Shown: piece by piece, positions 38,109 to 46,527 of the stretch | Layout of the letters: each line of letters opens with the position of its first letter | Numbering within the stretch: the first letter of the stretch is position 1 | From: Verrucomicrobiaceae bacterium | GTDB lineage: Bacteria; Verrucomicrobiota; Verrucomicrobiia; Verrucomicrobiales; Verrucomicrobiaceae | Assembly (NCBI GenBank): GCA_947458455.1 | Contig: CANGYJ010000005.1 | Location: 1-64,000 of the forward strand | DNA: 64,000 nt | Reading direction: 5' to 3' | Translations under genes and position numbers: made by a program | Notes under the pieces: generated by a model | The model's database searches: none | Told to the model about the DNA's origin: nothing | Seen by the model: only the letters and a program-made list of their open reading frames with translations

Positions 38109-39098
38109 TCATGCCATGCTCACCACGGCTTTGATGACACCGCTGGAGGGTTTGAGCCAGGCATCCATCTGCTCGGGCAGAGCTTCAAATTCACAGCAGT
38201 GGGAAATCCACGGGCGCGTATCGATCTGGCCGTTTTGGATCATGGCGAGGATGCGCGGGAAATCGGGGCTTTGCGCATTGCGACTAGCGAGGAGGGTGAG
38301 TTCACGGCGATGAAACAAAGGATCGTCAATCGTCACCTGCTCCTTCGTGATGCCGACAAAGACGACTTTACCGGTGAAGCGGGCGAATTGCATCGCGCGG
38401 CTCATCGACGGTGCATGGCCGGTGGCATCAAAGACGATCTGCGCACGCGCTTCATCCGCCAACGAGGCCACAACCTCGACACCCGCGTAGTTTTCACTCA
38501 CAAAAGCCCGGCGGCGCTCGCTCATCTCCAGCACGGTGATGCGTGCCCTTGCCGCACGGGCGAATTCGAGCACGGTGAGGCCAATGGGGCCGGCACCGAT
38601 GATGAGCACGTCGTCTTCTTTTGACACCGCAGCACGATTTACCGCGTGGCAGCCGATGCCGAGCGTCTCGACAAGGGCGAGCTGCTCAAAGGAGAGCGCA
38701 AGGCAGGGATGCAGTTTCGCTGCGGGCAGGATCATGCGCTCTCGCATGCCGCCATCGCAGTGCACGCCGAGCACGGCGAGCGTTTCGCAGCAGTTCGTGG
38801 TGCCGCGGCGGCAGGCATGGCAGTGGCCGCAGTTCAAATACGGCTCCACCGAGCAGCGATCCCCTGCCCTGAGATGCGTCACGCCCGCGCCGACGGCTAA
38901 AACCTCGACACCGAGTTCATGGCCCAAAATGCGCGGATACTCGATGAAGGGCATTTTGCCCTGATAACCGCTGAAATCCGTGCCGCAGATGCCGATGGCA
39001 CGAATGGCCACCAGAGCCTCGCCAGCTCGCGGAGCATCGGCTTCAGGCAGGGTGGACCATTCGAGGCGTCCGGGAGCGGTCAGCGTGAGGGATTTCAT
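38109..39098 (-). CDS. Zinc-dependent medium-chain alcohol dehydrogenase
   Basis: Protein of 329 residues from the ATG at 39098 (MKSLTLTAPGRLEWSTLPEA). Catalytic zinc ligands are in 'GICGTDFSGYQG' (Cys) and 'ILGHELGVEV' (His-Glu), the structural zinc site in 'CGHCHACRRGTTNCC', and the NAD-binding loop in 'VLIIGAGPIGLTVLEFARAA'. This is the sorbitol/threonine dehydrogenase type of the MDR superfamily. The substrate is unknown. It is divergent from the DUF58 gene. An upstream extension to 39152 would overlap that gene. Confidence 0.93.
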   Translation of the reverse strand: MKSLTLTAPGRLEWSTLPEADAPRAGEALVAIRAIGICGTDFSGYQGKMPFIEYPRILGHELGVEVLAVGAGVTHLRAGDRCSVEPYLNCGHCHACRRGTTNCCETLAVLGVHCDGGMRERMILPAAKLHPCLALSFEQLALVETLGIGCHAVNRAAVSKEDDVLIIGAGPIGLTVLEFARAARARITVLEMSERRRAFVSENYAGVEVVASLADEARAQIVFDATGHAPSMSRAMQFARFTGKVVFVGITKEQVTIDDPLFHRRELTLLASRNAQSPDFPRILAMIQNGQIDTRPWISHCCEFEALPEQMDAWLKPSSGVIKAVVSMA

Positions 39099-39139
39099 GG
39101 CCGCCGCCCATACGCGGCATTCGCGGGCAGACAATCGCC

Positions 39140-40105
39140 ATGCCGCAGACATTGCTTTTTGCCAGCGTGGAGGTTAAACGCACCTTGCGCATGCCTTCCG
39201 AGTCCCACCACGCCCACGAGGAGCTCTTCGACGCCGCCTTTCTCGACAGGCTGCGTGTGCTGGCCCTGCGCCTGCGCAAGCGCCGCCAGCTCCTGCGCCG
39301 TGGTGCGCAGTCATCGCCTGCCACCGGCTTCACGCGGGAGTTCAAAGACTACCGTCACTACACCCCACGCGAGGATTATCGAGCCATCGACTGGCGGCTC
39401 TATGCGCGGCTCGAAAAGCTTTTCGTGCGTCTTTATGAAGAGACACAAGAACTGAACCTGCACATCCTTATCGACGACAGTGCCTCGATGGCCAAACCAC
39501 ATCCTGAGAAGCGTCGCCAAGCGCTGCGCTTCGCCGTGGCGCTGGCTTATCTGGCACTGAGTGCGCAGCAACGTGTGAGCATCTACTCGATGAGCGATGC
39601 CGTGCGGCAGGACCTGCCGCCGATGCGCGGCCAAGGCAATATCGAGAAGGTCATCCAGGCGGTGATGAAGCTGAAATTCGAAGGCGTCACGGACATGCGC
39701 CGCTGCTTTGAGGAATTTCGTCCCTCTCGGCAGCGCTTTGGCATCATCTTCATCATCTCGGATTTCTTCGGCCATGAAATCGGCAGCGCCGGAGAAGCCG
39801 TCGCCCGCGTGGCGGCCTGGCCCGGAGAGAATCACCTGCTGCAAATCGTGCATCCCGAGGAACGTGAGCCTTCCCTCGAAGGCGAGTTCGAGCTCACCGA
39901 GGTGGAAAGCGGCGAGCGCCGCCGCTTCTGGCTGACCAAACGCGATGCCCAGCGCTACACCGAGACCTTTGATGCCTTTTGCGATCACCTCTCTCGCGAG
40001 TGTGCCACGCGACGGATCGACTTCATGCAAGTGGGCAGCGAAGAGCCCTTCGAGGAGCGCTTCCTCGACCTGCTGGCCCGCGGCTCCGCACTCGCCGGTG
40101 CATGA
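39140..40105 (+). CDS. DUF58 protein (partner of MoxR-type ATPases)
   Basis: Protein of 321 residues, or 304 if it starts at the ATG at 39191 (MPSESHHAHEELFDAAFLDR). It has the DUF58 core 'FKDYRHYTPREDYRAIDWRL' and a VWA-like part with 'LHILIDDSASMAKPHPEKRR', where DDSAS is a metal-site motif. DUF58 genes usually sit beside moxR and VWA genes. Here those are 33 kb away (3068-6385), so this set is split or a second one. No membrane segment is visible. Confidence 0.9.
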   Translation: MPQTLLFASVEVKRTLRMPSESHHAHEELFDAAFLDRLRVLALRLRKRRQLLRRGAQSSPATGFTREFKDYRHYTPREDYRAIDWRLYARLEKLFVRLYEETQELNLHILIDDSASMAKPHPEKRRQALRFAVALAYLALSAQQRVSIYSMSDAVRQDLPPMRGQGNIEKVIQAVMKLKFEGVTDMRRCFEEFRPSRQRFGIIFIISDFFGHEIGSAGEAVARVAAWPGENHLLQIVHPEEREPSLEGEFELTEVESGERRRFWLTKRDAQRYTETFDAFCDHLSRECATRRIDFMQVGSEEPFEERFLDLLARGSALAGA

Positions 40106-40182
40106 CACAGCTCTGACAAAACCGCCCAAAAGCCTTACACGCCGCCGCTTTACGGAAAGAAGCATGCGATGACATTTTCGGC

Positions 40183-40707
40183 ATGGAAGCATCCACTCAC
40201 GCCGATATTCTCAAAGAAGGCCCCCACGTCTGGAACGCCTTCGTGTTCGACGCAAGCCTCCCAAGCGCCCAACTGCGTGACGCTGACCTTTCCGACCTCA
40301 CTCTGCGCCGCGTGAATCTCGTGAACGCCGACCTCACCGGAGCCAACCTGAGCACCACTGACCTCAGCCAGGCCTGCCTCGCGGATGCCAAGCTAGCGGG
40401 CACCCACCTAAACGGAGCCATTCTGAATGGTGCCGACCTCAGCGCTGCCGATGCCAGCGGTGCTGACTTTCGAGGCACCCGCCTCAACGGCATCAATCTG
40501 ACCTCTGCCATGCTTCACGGAGCCAATTTCGAAGGCGTTGACCTACGCCGCGCCACGCTCAGCGGTGCCTGCTTTCAAAACGCGCACCTCTCCGGCGCAC
40601 GCCTGTATCGCAGTGCGTTGAAGAAGGCTGACTTCTCTGGAGCCCATCTCACGAACGCGGAGATCCTGGAAGAAGCTGGGGCTGCTTTCATTCCAGCGGC
40701 GGCGTGA
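40183..40707 (+). CDS. Pentapeptide repeat protein
   Basis: Protein of 174 residues. From about residue 28 the chain follows the A(D/N)LXX pattern: 'AQLRDADLSDLTLRRVNLVN', 'ADLTGANLSTTDLSQACLAD', 'AKLAGTHLNGAILNGADLSA', 'ADFRGTRLNGINLTSAMLHG'. About 24 repeats would form a right-handed quadrilateral helix. Some members mimic DNA and protect gyrase, most have no known role. It has no signal peptide and stands alone. Confidence 0.92.
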   Translation: MEASTHADILKEGPHVWNAFVFDASLPSAQLRDADLSDLTLRRVNLVNADLTGANLSTTDLSQACLADAKLAGTHLNGAILNGADLSAADASGADFRGTRLNGINLTSAMLHGANFEGVDLRRATLSGACFQNAHLSGARLYRSALKKADFSGAHLTNAEILEEAGAAFIPAAA

Positions 40708-40774
40708 TCACTCGGGCTTTCTGACCGCAGGATCTGAGGAGAATAGACGACAGTCGCCGCTGCGGGCTTATCGC

Positions 40775-41284
40775 CTATTGGTTATCCTCTCCGTCCGTCT
40801 CGGGAGCGGGCGGGAGCAAATCCTCCCGCAGCATCAAATCGGCCACTTTGAGGAGCATCAGCTCACCTTTGGGCGTGCGGATGATCTCGCCGAGGAAGGG
40901 CGTGAGGCGGTCCATCTCGGCGATGGCGCTGTGGACGAGGCTGGCGATGATGCGCTGATCGTAGCGATGCGGCGGAAAGACGTTCGTGGCGCGGAAGAGG
41001 ACGGTGCCGGTCTCCCAGTCGAGCTCGAAATTGCCGATGTTCAGCTCGCGATTGGTGCGCATGAGCAGCTCGCAGATGGGCAGGCGATGCGTGGAAGGCA
41101 CCTGGAGAGTGCAGGTGGCCACGGCGCTGGCGATATGCGTCTCGCCAAAAACCTGGACGTGCAGCGGGAGCTTCGTGTGATGTGCCTCGAAATCCGCCTC
41201 AATCACGGCGTGCTCGGGAACCTCGCGGTAGTGCCAGCCCATTTCTTTGAACGTGCTGAGGACGGCGGCGTAAAGGGCGGACAT
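40775..41284 (-). CDS. YbjN-domain protein
   Basis: Protein of 169 residues from the ATG at 41284 (MSALYAAVLSTFKEMGWHYR). It has the YbjN layout: 'EADFEAHHTKLPLHVQVFGE', 'ICELLMRTNRELNIGNFELD', 'ETGTVLFRATNVFPPHRYDQ'. This is the fold of type III secretion chaperones, cytoplasmic, and the role in most bacteria is unknown. An upstream extension into the tRNA gene at 41326 is not credible. It lies 41 bases behind tRNA-Pro. Confidence 0.85.
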   Translation of the reverse strand: MSALYAAVLSTFKEMGWHYREVPEHAVIEADFEAHHTKLPLHVQVFGETHIASAVATCTLQVPSTHRLPICELLMRTNRELNIGNFELDWETGTVLFRATNVFPPHRYDQRIIASLVHSAIAEMDRLTPFLGEIIRTPKGELMLLKVADLMLREDLLPPAPETDGEDNQ

Positions 41285-41325
41285 CAGAGGATTTGAAATT
41301 TCAAATCTGAAATTTGAGATTGAAG

Positions 41326-41402
41326 TGGTCGGGACGGCGAGATTCGAACTCACGACTTCTTGCTCCCAAAGCAAGCGCTCTACCAGGCTGAGCTACGTCC
41401 CG
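41326..41402 (-). tRNA. tRNA-Pro (anticodon UGG)
   Basis: On the minus strand a 77-base cloverleaf starts cgggacgtagctcagcctgg. The acceptor stem is cgggacg with cgtcccg, the anticodon stem cttgc/gcaag encloses tttggga with anticodon TGG, and the T arm contains gttcgaatc. The discriminator A and an encoded CCA are present. It lies between tatD and the YbjN gene, all on the minus strand. Confidence 0.95.
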
Positions 41403-41486
41403 AAAACTGATTTCCCCTCGGCCGGTCTGGCGAGGGGCGGTGATAGTCGCCGTGAAATGCGCATGCGCAAGGAGAAAGGCAGGTTG

Positions 41487-42275
41487 TCACCAACCTCGGA
41501 AGAAACTCAGGGCCGTCCGCGAGGTGTCGGCGGCCAGTTCCTCGGCGGAAATGCCTCGTAAAGCCGCCACGGCACGGCCGGTATCCGCCACATAGGCGGG
41601 CTCGCATCTTTTTCCGCGATGAGGGACCGGGGAGAGGTAGGGCGCATCCGTTTCGAGCATGAAATGCCCCGCGGGCACCTCCCGCGCCGTCTCGGCGATG
41701 AGGCCGGCATTCTTGAAGGTGACGATGCCGGTGAAGGAAATGAGGTGCCCGGCATCCAGAAGTGGCTGCGCCTGTTCCAAACTGCCAGTGAAGCAGTGAA
41801 ACACGCCGCGAAGCCTGCCGCTGAAGGGCATCACCTGCGCCACGAGATCGTCCCAGCTCTCGCGATTGTGCCAAATGACGTTCAAGCCGAGTTCAGCGGC
41901 CACTTCGAGCTGCACATGAAGCACCGCCGCCTGATGCGAGCGCCACCTTTCCAGCGTCCAGCCTTCCGGCGGTGCGTGGAAGTAATCGAGGCCGATCTCG
42001 CCGATGGCGCAGACCTTGGGATGCTGCGCCAGCTCACGCAATTCGCTGATCCAAGCCTCGCCGCTCACGCGATCGACATCACAGGGATGAATGCCCACGG
42101 CGACACGCACATCCGGCTCCTTTTCCGCGATGGCGAGGAGCTTGCGTGCATTTTCGAGATCGACCGCCGGAGCAACCATGCGGCTTACGCCCGCCTCACG
42201 AGCACGCTGAAGCACCGCAGGCAGATCCGCGTCGAACTTTTGGCTACCGAGATGCGCGTGGGTATCGAAAAACAT
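41487..42275 (-). CDS. TatD-family metal-dependent deoxyribonuclease
   Basis: Protein of 262 residues from the ATG at 42275 (MFFDTHAHLGSQKFDADLPA). The metal ligands are in 'DTHAHL', 'AIGEIGLDYFHAPPEGW', 'NVIWHNRESWDDL', 'GVFHCFTGS' and 'METDAPYLSPVPHRG' (here LETDAPYLSP). TatD proteins are Mg-dependent 3'-5' exonucleases thought to act in DNA repair or quality control. The ATG at 42287 is a possible alternative; the shorter start fits the family. It lies 48 bases downstream of the AraC-type gene. Confidence 0.94.
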   Translation of the reverse strand: MFFDTHAHLGSQKFDADLPAVLQRAREAGVSRMVAPAVDLENARKLLAIAEKEPDVRVAVGIHPCDVDRVSGEAWISELRELAQHPKVCAIGEIGLDYFHAPPEGWTLERWRSHQAAVLHVQLEVAAELGLNVIWHNRESWDDLVAQVMPFSGRLRGVFHCFTGSLEQAQPLLDAGHLISFTGIVTFKNAGLIAETAREVPAGHFMLETDAPYLSPVPHRGKRCEPAYVADTGRAVAALRGISAEELAADTSRTALSFFRGW

Positions 42276-42323
42276 GCGCCCCCGCATGGCGTGGCGGCGC
42301 AGAGCTGTCAAGGCGCGGGCCTT

Positions 42324-43202
42324 TCAGCCGCCCATCTTCGAGCGGTGCTCGCTTGGCCGCCAGCCGATCCATTTTTTGAAGGTGTTACTGAAGACGAAGG
42401 GATTCTGGTAGCCGACCTCGTGGGAGATGGTTTCGATCTTCAAATTGGTCGTGGAGAGCAGTTCGGCGGCTTTGCGCATACGCAGCCAGGTGACGTGATG
42501 CATGGGCGTGCGGCCCAAGGCTTTGCGACAGAGGCGGCGGAGGTGCTCGGTGCTCACATGAGCTTGGCGGGCGAGTTCGTCGAGAGTCCAATCGAAACCC
42601 ACATTCGCCGCCACGCGTTCCCAGATGCGGTGGAGGCGGTCATCCACCTGCCAGGGCTGGGCGAAGCGCTCCACATAGTGCTGCACCAGCTCCACCCAGT
42701 GAAACATGGCGGCAGGCTTGGCATCCCGGCCAGCCTCCTCGATGAGGCCTTCGATGGCGTTCCAGAGTGCTTTGCCATCAAAAGGGGCCATGAGGGGCGA
42801 GCTGCTGCTGAGGATCGGCTTTTGCTCCGGCTGCTGCTCGTAGCGCACCCAGCAGCAGCGCCAGGATTTGCCCGGCACAGCTTGAAAGGCATTCACCATG
42901 AAGGGCGGCAACGCTACGGCCATGCCTGCGCTGCATTTTTTCCACGCCCCATCCACCAGCACCCGCCCCTCGCCTTCGAGGCAGGCGAGGAAATAAAGCC
43001 CCCCCTGATGCATGCGCACGATGCGGTAAGGTGCCCGCGCCGTCATCACCCCCGCATGGGCGATGCGATGTTGCGCGAGGGAACCGCACACCGGCGAGCC
43101 ACGCAGCCACGTCCTCGTGTCCTTGTCCGAGGCACGCACCACGCGGTAATCGGTATCTGGGCCGTGCGTGTGCGTTTCGGATAGTTCCTGGATTGAATTC
43201 AT
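42324..43202 (-). CDS. AraC-family transcriptional regulator
   Basis: Protein of 292 residues. The N-terminal half is a cupin-like sensing domain ('VRMHQGGLYFLACLEGEGRV', 'CSAGMAVALPPFMVNAFQAV'). The C-terminal double helix-turn-helix is complete: 'TLDELARQAHVSTEHLRRLC', 'RKALGRTPMHHVTWLRMRKA', 'IETISHEVGYQNPFVFSNTF'. It is divergent from the phosphoenolpyruvate-hydrolase-family gene, with a long palindrome between the starts, so it probably controls that gene. The ligand is not known but is likely a sugar or small acid. Confidence 0.93.
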   Translation of the reverse strand: MNSIQELSETHTHGPDTDYRVVRASDKDTRTWLRGSPVCGSLAQHRIAHAGVMTARAPYRIVRMHQGGLYFLACLEGEGRVLVDGAWKKCSAGMAVALPPFMVNAFQAVPGKSWRCCWVRYEQQPEQKPILSSSSPLMAPFDGKALWNAIEGLIEEAGRDAKPAAMFHWVELVQHYVERFAQPWQVDDRLHRIWERVAANVGFDWTLDELARQAHVSTEHLRRLCRKALGRTPMHHVTWLRMRKAAELLSTTNLKIETISHEVGYQNPFVFSNTFKKWIGWRPSEHRSKMGG

Positions 43203-43205
43203 GAT

Positions 43206-43271
43206 TTTAGATTTCTGATTCCTGATTCAAGATGAACGCGTCTGATTTGAATCAGGAATCAGGAATCTTAA
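43206..43271. promoter_or_regulatory. Large palindrome in the AraC/PEP-hydrolase divergent spacer
   Basis: Left arm gatttctgattcctgattca (from 43210) and right arm ttgaatcaggaatcaggaat (43247-43266) pair almost perfectly. Each arm also contains two direct 'gattc' words. It fills the 83-base spacer between the two starts and could be an operator or a cruciform. It also resembles the AT-rich palindrome before the YbjN gene (41291-41320), so it may be a mobile repeat instead. Confidence 0.65.
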
Positions 43272-43285
43272 ATCTCGAATTCACT

Positions 43286-44143
43286 ATGCCCAACCCTTGG
43301 ACCGGAATCGGTAATCCCTACTCGAAACAGGAAGTCGTCGATCGCCTCAAAGCCACACTGGCCAAGGGCGAGCCCATCATCGCCGCGGGTGCGGGCACGG
43401 GCATCAGCGCCAAATTCATCGAAAAAGGCGGCGCAGACCTCATCATCATCTACAACAGCGGACGCTTCCGCATGATGGGGCACGGCTCCACCTGCGGCCT
43501 GATGGCCTATGGCGATGCGAACGCCATCGCCATGGAGATCGGCGAGTATGAGGTGCTCCCGGTGGTCAAAGAGATCCCCGTCGTCTGCGGCGTGCATGCC
43601 ACCGATCCGCGCCGCCGCATGTGGCACTGGCTGCAGCAGGTAAAGAACATGGGCTTCTCCGGTGTGAACAATTTCCCCACGCACTGCATTGTCGATGGTC
43701 ACTTCCGTGGGGTGCTGGAAGAGACGGGCATGAGCGTGCAGAAGGAATTCGAGATGGTCGGTCTGGCCACCAAGATGGACATGTTTAGCATTGTCTATGT
43801 CGCCACGCCGGAAGAAGCGGTGGAGATGGTGAAAAACGGCGCGGATGCCGTCATCGCCCACGTCGGCACCACCGTCGGTGGCAGCATCGGCGTCGTGAAT
43901 GCGGTGGTGGACTGGGATTTCACCGTGAAACGCACCCAAGAGATCATTGATGCCGCTCGCAGCGTGAAGAAGGACGTTTTCACCCTCACCCACGGCGGCC
44001 CGGTGAACACCCCGAAGGATGTGGAGTTCATCCTCGGCAAAACAACGGCGGATGGCTTCGTCGGAGCCTCCAGTCTAGAGCGCATGGGCGTGGAAGATTC
44101 CCTGACGAGCCTGACGCGTGAGTTCAAGGCCGTGCGGCGCTAA
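43286..44143 (+). CDS. Phosphoenolpyruvate hydrolase family TIM-barrel protein
   Basis: Protein of 285 residues from the ATG at 43286. It has the family features: 'EPIIAAGAGTGISAKFIEKG', 'GADLIIIYNSGRFRMMGHGS', 'EIPVVCGVHATDPRRRMWHW', 'GFSGVNNFPTHCIVDGHFRG' and 'LTHGGPVNTPKDVEFILGKT'. This family is a TIM barrel of phosphoenolpyruvate-hydrolase type and is often paired with a Tm-1-like (UPF0261) protein, which is not present here. The true reaction is uncertain. A strong hairpin at 44171-44208 ends the transcript. Confidence 0.93.
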   Translation: MPNPWTGIGNPYSKQEVVDRLKATLAKGEPIIAAGAGTGISAKFIEKGGADLIIIYNSGRFRMMGHGSTCGLMAYGDANAIAMEIGEYEVLPVVKEIPVVCGVHATDPRRRMWHWLQQVKNMGFSGVNNFPTHCIVDGHFRGVLEETGMSVQKEFEMVGLATKMDMFSIVYVATPEEAVEMVKNGADAVIAHVGTTVGGSIGVVNAVVDWDFTVKRTQEIIDAARSVKKDVFTLTHGGPVNTPKDVEFILGKTTADGFVGASSLERMGVEDSLTSLTREFKAVRR

Positions 44144-44170
44144 GCCGATGAAAGCTCACCAAGCCTTTCC

Positions 44171-44208
44171 AAAGCCTTACGATCTCTTTAGCAGGTCGTA
44201 AGGCTTTT
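44171..44208 (+). terminator. Hairpin terminator behind the PEP-hydrolase-family gene
   Basis: The stem aaagccttacga/tcgtaaggcttt with a 13-base loop is followed by only two to three T. It stands 28 bases behind the stop codon and ahead of ftsH. Confidence 0.7.
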
Positions 44209-44297
44209 GGCAGGTCTATGGCTCATTCCCTTTTTGCAAAAAAATGACGGGCTTTTATCATCCGGCTCGCGTATGGGCGCGAATTACCCCCTGAACC

Positions 44298-46427
44298 ATG
44301 TCTGACGATTTTTTTGGCAACCGCAATGACGGCCCCAACCGCCGCCAGGATCCGCAATTTAACTGGAGAGGCTTCCTGCTCTTTGTGCTCGCTGTTTTTC
44401 TGTTGGTGGCTGGCGTCTGGGCCAGCAACAAAACCAATGGCTCCAAGCTTGATTACCGTGGCTTTAAGCAGCTCGTGAAGGAGAAGCGCATCGACACGAG
44501 CCGCCCGCTACTGCTCATCAATGCCGATGCCACCACGAAGCAGACCATTGAGGGCTTTTACTTCGACAAACCCCGCGCCGCCGCTCCAGTTGCCGAAACC
44601 CCTGCTGCGACGCCCGTGGAAGCTCCGAAAAACGAAGAGCCAGCCTCCGGCCCCGTGATTACGCCAGCCACCGGTTTGAAGCCCGTGGGTGCCTCCAAAC
44701 CCTTCTCGGTGGAAGTGAACATCGACTTCCAAAAGGAAGAGCTGCAAAAACTGCTCGCCGAAGGCGGTCTCGACCTCGTCCCGTCCTATGCAGGCAATGA
44801 GTGGGCGATGGTGAGCTTTCTGTTGCCGCTGGCCCTCGTGCTGGCGCTGTTTTACTTCCTCGTGCGCCAGCAGATCCGCAGCGCAGGCCGTGGGGCGATG
44901 AGCTTTGGCAAGAGCAAGGCGAAGATGCTCTCCCAGGACCGCAATAAGGTCACCTTCAAGGATGTGGCTGGCGTGGAAGAGGCCAAGGAAGAGGTGCAGG
45001 AGATCGTGGAGTTCCTCAAAGACCCGAAGAAATTCCAGCGCCTCGGCGGCAAGATCCCCAAAGGCGTGCTCATGGTGGGCCCTCCCGGCACCGGCAAGAC
45101 GCTGCTGGCCAAAGCCATCGCGGGAGAAGCCGATGTGCCTTTCTTCAGCATCAGCGGCAGTGATTTCGTGGAAATGTTCGTCGGCGTGGGGGCCAGCCGC
45201 GTGCGTGACATGTTCGAGCAGGGCCGCAAAAACGCCCCCTGCCTCATTTTCATCGACGAAATTGACGCCGTGGGCCGTCATCGCGGTCACGGTCTCGGTG
45301 GTGGTCACGATGAACGTGAGCAGACGCTCAACGCCATGCTCGTCGAGATGGATGGCTTTGATACACAGGATGGCATCATCATCATCGCCGCCACGAACCG
45401 CCCCGACGTGCTCGATCCCGCCCTGCTGCGCCCCGGTCGTTTCGACCGTCAGGTGACAGTGAGCCTGCCGGATGTGAAGGGCCGTGAGGAAATCCTCCGC
45501 GTGCATGCCAAGAAGGTGAAGCTCTCCGATAGCGCCGATCTCTCGAAGATCGCCCGTGGCACACCCGGCTTCTCTGGTGCCGAGCTGGCAAACCTCCTCA
45601 ACGAGGCCGCCCTGCTCGCTGCCCGCAACAATTTGAAGGCCATCAGCAATCCCGAGCTCGAAGAAGCCCGCGACAAGGTCCGCTGGGGCCGCGAACGCCG
45701 CAGCATGGCGATGAGCGAGAAGGAAAAAATGTCCACCGCCTGGCACGAAGCCGGTCACGCCATCATCAGCGTGCTGTTGGAGCACACCGATCCCCTTCAC
45801 AAGGTCACCATCATCCCGCGCGGTCATGCGCTGGGCGTGACGATGTCCCTCCCCGAGGGCGATCAGCATTCCTTCCATCTCAAGGAAGCCCTCGACCGCA
45901 TCGCGATGACCGCCGCTGGCCGCATCGCCGAGGAACTTTTCACCAACGACCTCTCCACCGGTGCCTCCGGCGATATCAAGCAGATGACCGGCCTCGCCCG
46001 CCGCATGGTCTGCGAATGGGGCATGAGCGAAAAACTCGGCATGGTGGGCTACGGAGCCAACGAAGATCAGGTCTTCCTCGGCCGCGACATCAACCGCTCC
46101 CGCGACTACAGCGAAGCCACCGCCCAGGAGATCGACCGCGAAGTGCGCCGCCTCGTGGATGAAGGCTACGACCGCGCCAAGAAGCTCATCATCGAGCATC
46201 GTGACAAGGTCGAGATCATCGCCAACGCCCTCCTCGAATATGAAACCCTCGACGGCGACCAGGTGAAGGACATTGTCCTCACCGGCAAGATGAGCAATCC
46301 GCCCGAAACCCGCAGCAAACCGCCGCCCCCGCCGCCCCTTCCCAAGGCCCAAGGTCCGCGCCCCGCGAAAGTCGAAGACGAGGACGAAGGCGGCCTCGCT
46401 CCGAATCTCGCCGGCGCCGCCGCGTAA
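44298..46427 (+). CDS. ftsH: ATP-dependent zinc metalloprotease FtsH
   Basis: Protein of 709 residues, longer than E. coli FtsH by about 60, mostly from a Pro/Ala-rich periplasmic insertion (about 95-135) and a Pro-rich tail. Membrane segments lie at about 24-42 and 172-190. The AAA domain has Walker A GPPGTGKT at about 261-268, '[20 protein letters not shown]' and the SRH '[20 protein letters not shown]'. The protease zinc site HEAGH is at about 483. FtsH degrades misfolded membrane proteins and regulators as a hexamer. Confidence 0.97.
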   Translation: MSDDFFGNRNDGPNRRQDPQFNWRGFLLFVLAVFLLVAGVWASNKTNGSKLDYRGFKQLVKEKRIDTSRPLLLINADATTKQTIEGFYFDKPRAAAPVAETPAATPVEAPKNEEPASGPVITPATGLKPVGASKPFSVEVNIDFQKEELQKLLAEGGLDLVPSYAGNEWAMVSFLLPLALVLALFYFLVRQQIRSAGRGAMSFGKSKAKMLSQDRNKVTFKDVAGVEEAKEEVQEIVEFLKDPKKFQRLGGKIPKGVLMVGPPGTGKTLLAKAIAGEADVPFFSISGSDFVEMFVGVGASRVRDMFEQGRKNAPCLIFIDEIDAVGRHRGHGLGGGHDEREQTLNAMLVEMDGFDTQDGIIIIAATNRPDVLDPALLRPGRFDRQVTVSLPDVKGREEILRVHAKKVKLSDSADLSKIARGTPGFSGAELANLLNEAALLAARNNLKAISNPELEEARDKVRWGRERRSMAMSEKEKMSTAWHEAGHAIISVLLEHTDPLHKVTIIPRGHALGVTMSLPEGDQHSFHLKEALDRIAMTAAGRIAEELFTNDLSTGASGDIKQMTGLARRMVCEWGMSEKLGMVGYGANEDQVFLGRDINRSRDYSEATAQEIDREVRRLVDEGYDRAKKLIIEHRDKVEIIANALLEYETLDGDQVKDIVLTGKMSNPPETRSKPPPPPPLPKAQGPRPAKVEDEDEGGLAPNLAGAAA

Positions 46428-46445
46428 GCGTCTCATCCAGTTCTG

Positions 46446-46485
46446 ATTTGGCGTGGTATTCATTTACCACGCCAAATTTTTTTTT
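46446..46485 (+). terminator. Rho-independent terminator behind ftsH
   Basis: A stem of 13 pairs, atttggcgtggta/taccacgccaaat, with a 6-base loop and a run of nine T. It stands 18 bases behind the ftsH stop. Confidence 0.95.
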
Positions 46486-46527
46486 GGGCTTCGAGATGGT
46501 CGTTTTGCCAGCGTTTAGAAGGCAGCC

